This document shows positions 1-9,414 of a DNA stretch of 20,370 nt, piece after piece. Within the stretch, counting starts at the first letter, position 1; each line of letters begins with the position of its first letter. Origin of the DNA: Saprolegnia diclina VS20 (lineage: Eukaryota; Oomycota; Saprolegniomycetes; Saprolegniales; Saprolegniaceae); assembly GCF_000281045.1 (NCBI RefSeq), contig NW_008246076.1, positions 542,253 through 562,622 on the forward strand. The letters are read 5' to 3'. The notes beneath the pieces were generated by a model. The model saw only the letters and a program-made list of their open reading frames with translations. It ran no database searches and was not told the DNA's origin. The position numbers and the translations under genes are program-made.

Positions 1-129
1 GCGGCGGTGCTTGCGACCAAGAAGAGCCGTGCGCCGGCGGTGGCGTCGGTCTTGCAGGACGAGGCTGCTGAAGAGGTGGCCGCTGTCAAGACGCAGGACG
101 ACGATGCGGACGTCGAGGTGTTGGTCTAA
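1..129 (+). CDS. 3' end of an unidentified protein gene
   Basis: Frame 1 is open from the window edge to a TAA at 127-129, giving 42 residues. The visible tail is alanine/valine-rich and then acidic (motifs KTQDDDADVEV), which is typical of a disordered C-terminus and gives no family signal. The coding strand is supported by GC-rich third positions and by the abrupt fall in coding character after the stop. The rest of the gene lies to the left of the window. I do not recognise it. Confidence 0.55.
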   Translation, partial: AAVLATKKSRAPAVASVLQDEAAEEVAAVKTQDDDADVEVLV

Positions 130-307
130 GCAGCTGCGCGCTATCCCTCACCAGGCCCCATGTCAACTTGTATATGCTTGCATCCCGTCGTAACGTGATA
201 ATTCAATGCAATTGCTTCTCGATACTTGCAGCAGGCCACGTCCGCGCACCCGCGGCCATCAGAGCCATCAGAACTCGTTGTGCTAAGTGGGCGTCTTGCC
301 AACGGAT

Positions 308-382
308 GATTGGCTATCGGAAAATACGCGACGCGGATTGGCTAAAATATCGAATTCCGTCGTCGAGCGGCTGGGATTGGCT
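308..382 (+). promoter_or_regulatory. Three CCAAT boxes upstream of the SEN1-like helicase
   Basis: The octamer GATTGGCT, which reads AGCCAATC on the other strand, occurs three times at 308-315, 336-343 and 375-382. Start-to-start spacing is 28 and 39 bp. All lie in the 306-bp gap between the upstream stop and the helicase ATG at 436. CCAAT boxes bound by NF-Y are known promoter elements of eukaryotes including oomycetes. The identical extended octamer in one orientation suggests a real NF-Y-type promoter array. Nothing else was recognised in 130-435. Confidence 0.6.
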
Positions 383-435
383 GAAAAGATCGGCCTGGGA
401 ATAGATTGCATTTTGGTGGGAAACCCCAGGCCATA

Positions 436-3400
436 ATGCAGCGCCGGAACGACCCGGAGATGGAGGCGACGGTCGCCGAGCTCGCGGACGAGGTCCTCGG
501 CCTCACGGGCGTGAGCGCGCCAGCCGCGAGGAAGGAGCTCTTCAACCGCGTCGGGACCTTCTTCTTCAAGCTCAAGGCCGAAGGCAAGGGCCACTGGTGG
601 TGCCATGGCCGGCTTCCGGAGCTCAGCGCCTTCATGCTGCAGCTTGTGGACAAGCGCGCGGCCGGCAACCACATCGACACGTGGATCCGCGAGAGCTATA
701 GCCAGCTGCAGCAGTGCACCGACTGGTACGACGCCCCGCTCGTCGTCCGGTCCTCATCTTCCTTCTCCTAGCATTGACGGGTACCATGCGATGCTTCTAA
801 CGCTGCAAGCCGAGCTTGCATCTTTGTACACGGAAGAGTCCATGAAGCTCTTCCTCCGCCTCCTCGTGGAAGCCGACGTCGAGCGGCTCAAGCTCATCTG
901 GAGCTCGAATTCGTTCGTCAAGAAGCAGCGCGGACAGGAGCTCACGATGGGACTCTACGAGCTCTTCATGCACCCGCGCCTCCTCCGCGATTTTCGGTTC
1001 CTCAAGCCCATGCACAAGGTATATGCACCCTCGTACTCCGTAGTTCATGCGAGCCGACCGTTGTGGCTAGTGGATCGCAGAGAAGCCCGATGAAGCCCTC
1101 GAGCTCTGCGACTGGCACAAGCTCAAGCAGTGCCCGGGGCTGTACATGCTGCTCATGTGCCCCGACTCGGTGCTGCGGTGCGCCCCCCTCTTGCTGCTGT
1201 ACTCACAGTCGCTCTAATTAGGGCGTGGAGTGCGACCGTCCTCTCCAAGCTTGGTCATATCGAGCTGCAATCAACGTCTCCGCTCGTCTCGGTCGTCGAA
1301 GAATGGATGTATCTCCTCGAGAACCAGCAGTACAATGTGTCCATGCTCGAGTTGGACCTCGCATCCACGTACGATCTCGCCGCGGTACCGTCGTCCTTAT
1401 AGTGGACTGTATCATATGGAATTGTTGCTAGTTTATGGACAGCACGCAGTGCACACGGACCCCGACGCCGCAAGTGCTCTGGGCTGCGTTTGACGCGCTC
1501 TTCCAGGTACGATCGTCCAGGAAGAACGACATGACACTATTTTCCAACGTTCTATTGTAGACGCTGGAAGAGAACATGCTCGCCGAGCTCTTGCGGCGCT
1601 TTGACAACTTGCCGGACCTAGTCTTTACCTTTCTTCAGGAGGCCAACCCCGTCAACCCGAAATCGCCACCGCCCGTCGTCCTTGTCGTAGGCCTCTTTGC
1701 TACCAAAAACACACTAGTTGAGGCGGGTGTAGGTCGCACGCTGCTATGGAGTTCTCATGAAGAGCCTCCGTTATCGGCTCTGGGAACACACGTCGTATGA
1801 CGCTGCGACTGTCTGGGACATGCTGCACGCCCAGTGCAAAACTACTTCCTGGCGCGAGTTTGTTGTGAAAGCGCTCCTCGAGCTCTGCGACCCGCTGCTT
1901 ACATCGTTGCGGCCGCCAAACCAAGATGTACGTCTTGTTGCCCAGCGTTGGTATACATCGTCTTGTTTGAGTAGAGCGCGTCCGAGGCCGTGCGGTTGTA
2001 CTTTGAAGTGCGTCGGCAACTGCTCTCGTTCTTGCTGCACGACGCACCACATCTGTACGCAGACCAGTCGGTCTTGCGCACGACCGTCACGCGCGTTCTC
2101 TGTGACGTGCTGCAAGCGTCGTTTGACACAACACGGTCGTCACTCGTGCGCCCGCTGCCAGGCGCCAAACCCGCCGACGTTGGCGCGCTCCCCGAGACCG
2201 AGACGCTCGACATTGTCACGCTGAGTCATCGCTTTTGGTGGCCTCTCACGCTCCATGACTCGCCCATGGACGAGCGCAACGCGTCGTGCTTCACCTCGGA
2301 TTGGATGGACGTTCTCTTGGTGACGCTCCAGACGTCGAATGTCATGGGACTCGTAGATGCCGCCGCGACGACCGTCGCGCTCGTCTTGCGCAAGCAGCTC
2401 TACCTCATGCGCGACACGTGGATGATGCACCCAAGCCGCCTCGGCGACATTGCGTGGGTCTCGGACCTCTTCACCGCACTCTGCTCATGGACCGACGTTG
2501 AGAAGATTCCGCTCCTCGTCCACGCGGTGCTGTTTGAGACGGTCGGTGTCGCCGCGCAGCTCGCGTGCCGTCCGCCAACCGATGCACCGGCCGCGATCGA
2601 AGGCCTCGAGATGGTTCAGGACGTACTGTGTCCGTACGTCGAGCGCATGACGATCGAGACGACCGAGCGGGGGCTTGGCAACATCTTTCGCACACCGATC
2701 GTGGCGCAGCACATGACGCTCTGCCTCATCACGTCCCACCCGCGCTTACGCCCGTGCATCAAACGGTATTTTCTCTGAAGCTCAACTAGTCGTATCGACA
2801 TGGAACGGTAGGCTCATCATGCACGGCGGCGGCGTCGCCAACAAGACGTACACGTCGTTCACCGAGCCGTACCAGAACCTCGTGTCGAGCTACATGCCGT
2901 CGTTCCTACGTGGCGTGGCCACGACGCTCATGTATCTCCGCGTGCACGGGCTCCAGCCGACGTGCGTCAAGGAGCTGCTCTTGCACTGGACGCACACGTT
3001 CGAGTCGCTGCCCGACGTGCTCTACAACTGCATCGTCAAAGAGGCGGCCAAAGCCAAAGCATCGTCATCCAGTAGTATCCAAAAGCCATCGGCGACGTCG
3101 GCGATGGATCTGACGCGGTTCCCACTGCTCATGCACCTCTTCCTTATGAACGCGCTCGAGAAGCTCTCGCCGAGCGACAATGAAGCGTACGGCGTCCGCG
3201 TTCTCCGCTTTGCGCGCTACATGTGGCGTCTCTGGTTTGTCTTCCACGGCGACCGCCACGAGTGTCTCGACTACCCCGCCAACCGCATTATTTTGCCGCT
3301 CTTGCAGCTCGCGCACCACCCAAACCCGACGCTGCAGCGCCGCGTCGTCGATCTCTGCGGCTACATTACGCAAGAGCTCGGGTCATCGGACTTTGTCTTT

Positions 3401-6400
3401 GATGCAAAACTCGACACGGAGATCACCGCCGTCTTGACGAGCTGGTCGTTTGAGGACGGGGACGCGGCGGGGCTATCGGCGCTGCGGCTGGGCCTCGAGA
3501 CGCTTTTGCAGCTCAAGCGGTCGGTGCGCCTAGCCCGCGAGCGCGAAGCGATTGTCATCGACTCGGACGACGATGACGATGACGGTGTCGAGATCATCGA
3601 AGAAGAGGATTTAGACGAGGTGGGCGACGACGACGTCGTGCCGTGGTACTCGAAGGAAGCCCGTCGCCAGCGCGCCAAGGCCAAGAAAACGTCGTCGTCC
3701 CTTGGGAAAGCCAAGCTCACAAAACCCGGTATCGGGCCGTCCCCGTTCAAGACGCTTGTGCCATTCGCGCGACTTCCAAAGAAGTCAATGACGACGACGT
3801 TCGACCGCGCGTCGGCGGCGGTGCCCCGGCCGACCGACAGTTTTTACGACGATGTCGACTACGAAGCCATTCGGAAGCGCCGGGAGCAACAAGCGTCCAA
3901 GGAAGGGCCGACATCTGCGAGCACCAAGTCTGCCAAAAGCCGCACTGTCTCGGTGCTCGGGTACCAGCCGGCGTTTGGCGGCGGCGCGTCGTCCTCGACA
4001 GTACCACCTTCGTCGTCGGCTCCGTCGCCGCACAAAGAAGCTGTCAAGCCACCGAAAGACGCGCTGCCCGCGCCCGTGCTCAAGATGATTGGGACGATCC
4101 GGCACATTCGCAGCATGCGCAAGCCACTGCACCCGTCGTCGCTGTACCCGTTCTACCGCCAGATCCTCTTGGCGTCGCAGGTCGACCCGCGCTTCAAGAC
4201 TTCGAGTAGCGCCGACCTCGCCAAGCCGTCGATTTCGTTTCTGTCGTCGATCGAGTATGGCCACGCCTTCTTACCCCTATTGTTGGAAGAAGTCCAGTGC
4301 GACATTGCTCAAGGGTACGTCGTATTCTCTATTTGTCCGCTCGTGTTGATGAAAAACTAGTTTTGGCGGGAATGGCCCGACCATTGGTCTCCGGCTCGAG
4401 GCCGAGACGATGAAGGAAAACCTCCGTGTCGTCACTTTTGCCTATTTGCAGCGGCCTATGAAGCGCAGCATTCGCAAGAATGACGTGGTGCGCGTCACGT
4501 CAACGCTGGTACCTAATCGCCTATGGTTTGAGAATGGACATGTATAGTCCATGTAGAACGCCGAGATTGCGTGCACGGGTGTCTACGTGCCCGAAGACGA
4601 CGACAAGTTTTCGAAAAAAAAGGGCAACGACGACAAGGTGCGCGTGCTTTTGCTGACGGCCAGCGACAAGGAGATGCCCGTCGTGCTCCTCGACACGCTC
4701 ATTGGCGGGTCGGAATGGAACGTGCGGGTCGTCGGCAACCTCACAACGAGTGCGCGCGAGTACTTGGCGCTCATGGCCATCGACTTTATTCCGCTGCATT
4801 TGCGGTCCGTTGTGCTCCAGCCGCACAAGTACAAGAGCACGCAGAGCACTGTTCTCGGCTTGATCTCAGACATTGACACGGTGCGGGACGCACCGGTATG
4901 TATTCTTCATGTGGCCCTCTCTCAGACCTTTGATGACTGTGTAGAGTACCGAGGCCGATAAGACGCTAATGGCCCACCTTGGCATTCTGGAAGACTTGCC
5001 CATGAAGCTCGAGGACCTTCGCGTACGGTGCCATCGCGCTGAGAATAGCTAAAGGATGGGTTTAGGTGACCAACATTGGCGTTATCGTGCGCAAGCTGCG
5101 CAAGTACAAGGGCGGCAACGACGTTGTGCAGCGGGCAGCAGCGCTCATCACCAAGTGGCAAAAGCTGCTCGATACCAAGGTACGACAAGAGATTCGTGGG
5201 CGAAACGGAATGCCATTTGACCTAGGACGAGCTCTCGAAGACGCCCCTTTTCTTGCCACCGCCCGTGTGGGACCAGCTGCAAACGACGTACAATGCATCC
5301 CAGCTCCAGTCGGTGCACTCGATTCTCAACAACTACTCGACGGGCGTGAGCTTGCTCCAGGGACCGCCAGGGACAGGCAAGACCAAGACCATCATGGGCA
5401 TCATCAGCGGTCTTCTCGCGGTCTCGCTGCCAACGCCATCGGCCGTCACAGCTCCACGCAAGGCGATGGTGGTCAAGCCCGCACTTGTCGATTTTTCCGG
5501 TGCGTCGACAACGTCGTCACTACCGGGGGCGGTCAAGGCCACGAGCATCCAGCAGATCAAAAACAAGGGCATGTCGCGGCAGCGCCTCGAAGGCGCTATG
5601 GCCGGCCGGCCGATGTTCAAGCCGCGCCCGGCGTCGGGGCCGCGCACCGTCTCGGTACTCCCGATCGCCAACAAGGGACCCGAGACGAACCACATTCTCA
5701 TTTGCGCTCCGTCCAACGGCGCCGTGGACGAGCTCATTTTGCGGCTTCGAACCGACGGGCTAGTCGGGCCTGACGGCAAGCCGATGCTTGTCTCGACGCC
5801 CAAGGTGCACTCTGTCTCGGGCGACGACGCCAACACAATCTCGCTGCTTCGCCTGGGGTCGGCGACCGAAGACGCGCCCTTGATCGTCAAGCAGAGCTGC
5901 CTCAACGACGTGGTCCGTGTCCAGGTCGAGACGCACCCCAAGTACCAAGCGTTTCAAGCGCTCACGCGGCGGCACACCGAGCTACGCGATGCGATCAAGC
6001 TCTTCCATACGCAGGCCAAAAGCGGCGAGACACCGACGGCCTCCAAGAAGGACATGACGGCGTGGCACCGCGAGCTCTCGGAGATCACGGGCAAGAAGCG
6101 CCGCCTCCAGGAAGAAGTCCAGATGCTCGAACGCACGACGGCGAATGCGCTCCTTGCCAAAGCCAACATCATTGCGTGCACGCTCTCGAAATGCGGCAGT
6201 GGCGACCTCGACGACGTGCCGCGCGGGTATGCCATCGGTCAGAATGACATGTCTCATAGTCGTGTCCTAGGTTTGATGCCGTCATCATTGACGAGGCAGC
6301 GCAAGCCGTCGAAACCAGCACCTTGATTCCACTCCGGGAGCGTGTCGCCCGCGTCATCTTTGTGGGCGACCCCAAGCAGCTACCGGCCACCGTCAAGAGC

Positions 6401-7593
6401 GTCGAGGCCCAAGACGCGCTCTTCAATCGATCGATGTTTGAGCGCCTTGCGGACGGCGGAGTGCCCCGGGCCATTCTGCGCGTACGCCGTGCTCGTCGTC
6501 TTGAAGATGCTCACAGCTTGGTGCGTAGGTGCAATACCGCATGCACCCGTTCCTGCGCGAGTTCCCGTCCAAAGCCTTTTACAATGGTATCCTCTCGGAC
6601 GGCCCCGTCATTGCGACGCGGCTCCATACGCTCGGCATGCAAGTGTACAAGCACCCGTGCTATCAGCCGTTTGTGCTCTACGACATTGAGAGCGCCGAGC
6701 GCGACGGACCCGGGGGGTCGAAATGCAACAGCACCGAAGCGGCGTTTGGGGTCGCTATGGTATCGCACCAAGCTGGACATGAAAGGCCCAGTGTCATGTA
6801 CGTAGGTCGAGCACCTCAAGGCAACGGTCGAGCTCGTCAAGACCAAGGAGTGGTCGATCGGCTTTGTGACACCGTACAAGGAGCAGGTCATGACGCTGCG
6901 CCACCTCGTGAGCGGGAAGGGCTGGAGCGACGTCGAAGTCAACACGGTCGACGGTTTCCAGGTCCGTCGTCTTACCAAGAAGAGCGTGCTTGGAATGGCG
7001 CGATATAGGGTCGCGAGAAGGATATCATCATCATGTCGTGCGTACGCACGCGTGCTGTGGGGTTCCTCAAGGACGTTCGTCGTCTCAACGTTGCGCTCAC
7101 CCGTGCGCGCTACTGCTGCTTTGTCCTCGGTACGCGATCTCGAAGGTTTTGTCGAATCTCATGCTGGCGTCGTCGGTGTATGTAGGTCACGCGCGCACGC
7201 TGTGCAAGGACCCGACGTGGAAGCAGCTCGTTTCAAACGCCTACGACCGCAAAATGTACATCAAGGCAGCCAAGAAGCCGTTCGAGCAGATCTGGGCCGA
7301 GTCCGAGGCCGATGTTGCGCTCAAGGAGCAATACGAGAAGATGCACGCGCCGATTCTGGCCAAGTCCAAGGACGAGTCGTCCAAGCAGACCAAGCGCAAG
7401 CGCGTCAAGGGCCCGGACGTACGCCTCTCCTCATCTCGTTTAGCACCAGATACCAACACACTGCGTAGGACCGCGAGCCGACCAAGAAGCGCGACGACGA
7501 GGCGTCCGAGAACACGCTGCCCGCCCAAGAGGTATCCCTCCTCCTTACGGCCGAGCCTCATGCGGCGGCTAGGTGGTCGTGGACGTCGCATAG
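436..7593 (+). CDS. SEN1: SEN1/senataxin-type superfamily 1B RNA-DNA helicase with an inserted TFIIS-N-like module
   Basis: Hand-built model of 21 exons. Introns: 726-771, 1019-1070, 1178-1221, 1385-1431, 1507-1560, 1687-1732, 1928-1974, 2766-2811, 4315-4360, 4509-4556, 4896-4944, 5023-5065, 5180-5225, 6227-6270, 6482-6528, 6760-6805, 6962-7008, 7130-7185, 7419-7468, 7532-7572. All phases agree, giving 2070 aa. Residues 1 to about 900 are helical, like the Sen1 N-terminal domain. An acidic tract with I-V-I-D-S follows at about 911-935, then basic low complexity and a 1B-like barrel. A TFIIS-N/LW-like segment lies at about 1329-1392. Helicase motifs: GPPGTGKT (about 1438), [10 protein letters not shown] (Ia), DEAA (about 1733), [15 protein letters not shown] (about 1798), VDGFQGREKD, and [11 protein letters not shown] (about 1949). 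The family unwinds RNA-DNA hybrids and terminates RNA polymerase II in the nucleus. Start: the first in-frame ATG is at 436. Intron 1 could instead be a 22-nt one (750-771), which is unlikely. Yeast Sen1 and human senataxin are of similar or larger size. Confidence 0.9.
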
Positions 7594-7638
7594 TCCACGC
7601 ATGTATGGGATCGTATAACAAAAGCATCGCGTACCCTA

Positions 7639-8378
7639 CTAGGCCTTGACGACGAGCGACCCGAGGACGCCAATGACAATAAAAATGGTCGTGCCAAAGC
7701 CGATGGCTACATATCGAGGTTCATAGCGCGAGAGGAGCAGGAGATGGGGCGTACCGTACTGCAAGATGCGCTTCTCGAGGCGCTGGCTCGCCACGTTGAG
7801 CTGGTGGAGGATCTCGTCGCTGTTTTCGCGCTGGAGGAGGAACTTTTGCTCGACCTCGGCGATCTCGGCCCGGACGTTCTCAAAGTCGAGCTTCTCCATC
7901 ATCTGGATGTCCTGCTTGAGCGTCTTGAAGTCGCGCTCGAGCAGCTCCCGCATGCTGCGCTGCGCAATGTCTACCTCGCGAGATAGTATGCATGGGCATG
8001 ATGGTATGGATTGGTACCAAACTTGAGCGTCGAGTTGAAGAGCCGCTCCGAGACCTCCGACTTGAGTGCATGGTTCTCGGCCTTGGTCGTGAGCTACATC
8101 GCATGAGCATCATCTCTCGCAGCAGCTCGTCGTTGTTACCAGAGTCGTCTGCGAGTCGTACGACTCTTTAAAGGCGCTCGCCATGGCGTCGACCAGGCCT
8201 TGCGCTTGCGGCGCCGAGTACCCTGCCTGTCCATGAGACCACCGACGTCGCTCAGCGTCCATGTACCCTGCTCCTGGAGCGCGCTTAGCGCAGCATCATG
8301 CTTCTTGACCTTGGGCGTGAAGAGCGGGGTGATCGTCGCATGCGTCCGCGCATGGAGGCGGGTCGACCTGCGCAGCAT
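7639..8378 (-). CDS. MCUR1/CCDC90 (DUF1640) family mitochondrial inner-membrane coiled-coil protein, copy A
   Basis: Minus-strand exons 8378-8267, 8222-8140, 8093-8018 and 7970-7639 join in phase to give 200 aa. The N-terminus MLRRSTRLHARTHA is Arg-rich and lacks acidic residues, so it is a probable mitochondrial presequence. The family hallmark follows at the exon 1/2 junction: Q-G-Y-S-A-P-Q-A-Q then VDAM. Next comes TKAENHALKSE, then a long charged coiled coil, and a single hydrophobic segment at about 178-198 that reaches almost to the C-terminus. Family members (human MCUR1/CCDC90B, yeast Fmp32) sit in the inner membrane; they are linked to calcium uniporter regulation and cytochrome oxidase assembly. 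The stop lies 45 bp from the helicase stop, in convergent orientation. Paralogue of the gene at 9415-10281. Confidence 0.8.
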
Positions 8379-8400
8379 GGGGTGGCCGTGAAAATGGCGT

Positions 8401-8422
8401 CCGGATAATTTGTATTATCCGG
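8401..8422. repeat. Perfect 9-bp inverted repeat upstream of MCUR1-like copy A
   Basis: CCGGATAAT (8401-8409) and ATTATCCGG (8414-8422) are perfect inverted arms around the 4-base spacer TTGT. It begins 22 bp before the minus-strand ATG at 8378, so it falls in the 5' UTR or core promoter. It could be a hairpin in the leader or a dimer-binding operator. An AT-rich core in GC-rich surroundings makes it conspicuous. Confidence 0.55.
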
Positions 8423-8425
8423 ATG

Positions 8426-8430
8426 ATTGG
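8426..8430 (-). promoter_or_regulatory. Candidate CCAAT box of MCUR1-like copy A
   Basis: ATTGG on the plus strand reads CCAAT (CCCAATCATCC) on the minus strand, 48 bp upstream of the copy A start codon and immediately beyond the perfect inverted repeat. One five-base match alone is weak; position and recurrence of the box before other genes in the window support it. Confidence 0.35.
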
Positions 8431-8439
8431 GTGATGGCC

Positions 8440-9119
8440 ATCCATCAGACAGGCAATAAGGTGCATGGGTGAAGAGGGCAAGGAGGACGATCGAGAAGAG
8501 CGGACCATGCGTGCTGCCACGTATTGATGTAGAGACCGTCCTCGCGCATGTAGCTCGCACCGGCCACAGCCTCGGCTGCTGCCCAGCCAAGGTAGAGCCT
8601 CTGGGATCGACGACTTGAGGGTGGTCGCACGTTGTCGGCTCGGATGGAAACCCACGTGCCATGCTCCCGTGGTGAAGACAGCACCCTGATGAGCGCTCTG
8701 CAGCCAGGATTGCGAGGCCAACATGTGCACGTATTGATTTAGCTAGCCTCGTTCCCAAACCACTCGTACTCTTGTCCTGCGGCGTGCGGGTCTTCTCTCG
8801 ACGACCATCCTACTACATACATCCATGGGATCATGGTCAACCGTCAAGCGAGATGCGATAGCGTCATGGCATACGTCCATGATGGCATTGGATAAGACGA
8901 CGAACGAGCTTGACACGATGTACGCGTAGATCGCATGCACGGGCGTAGCAAGTCGTCGTTCACCCACAATCCTCGACGTATGCGCATCATAGCGAACAGT
9001 AGGGCGGTAATCATGACAATCTGTACATCTTTAGCAGCGTCCACGTCAGGACAGTATTGGCGACTATGCAAGCATACTCGGCTCGCTCAACGGTGGGAAG
9101 CGCTGCGTAGTGCCTCATA
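8440..9119 (-). pseudogene. Decayed, unidentified minus-strand coding stretch, possibly membrane protein
   Basis: Read on the minus strand from about 9119, protein-like segments appear one after another but in different frames. A start MRHYAALPTVERAEYA leads to TVLTWTLL. Then come a hydrophobic IVMITALLFAMM followed by GLWVNDDLL, a segment AIYAYIVSSSFVVLSN, an EYEWFGNEAS segment, and finally LYLGWAAAEAVAGASYM with INTWQHAWSALLD at about 8500-8600. Frame changes occur without good splice sites, so I read it as a broken gene of the host rather than an intron-rich live one. Alternating hydrophobic segments suggest a membrane protein. I cannot assign a family and see no clear match to the cluster at 15697-20370. 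Confidence 0.3.
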
Positions 9120-9414
9120 CTAGTAGGTGCGGCGACGTGATCATTTTGCACACCACGCGGTGACCACGGATGGCCGCTCTGTCACTGCGCCGGCGACGAG
9201 CTAGTGGGCTCTCAGCATCGTTGGGTACGGGCATCCGAAAGAGATGAATGCTCAATAGCGCTGTCGGGTCCAAGTATGACGACCGCGCACTACTAGTGAT
9301 AGCACTACTACTAGTGCTGAAGTGGACAATCTCAACTCACTACCAAGTTCTTCGAGTCTCACGAGTATGCAACGAGTACAGTAAGGAGCTATGAGCGTAT
9401 GTCGCTATCTCCAT
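9120..9414. other. Spacer downstream of MCUR1-like copy B, no gene seen
   Basis: No convincing open frame or RNA gene was found. The stretch contains a small inverted repeat, AGCACTA at 9301-9307 and TAGTGCT at 9312-9318 around CTAC, preceded by a related CACTACTAGTG at 9289-9299. These hairpins lie about 100 bp past the copy B stop and could act in 3'-end formation, but that is only a guess. Confidence 0.4.

Noticed and set aside
750-771. 22-nt alternative first intron of SEN1
   Set aside because: In phase but far below the 38-nt minimum of the other supported introns; the GTACGA donor at 726 gives a normal 46-nt intron.
3643-4209. 188-codon plus-strand frame overlapping SEN1 exon 9
   Set aside because: Out-of-frame shadow of the 1503-nt SEN1 exon, which has the conserved protein.
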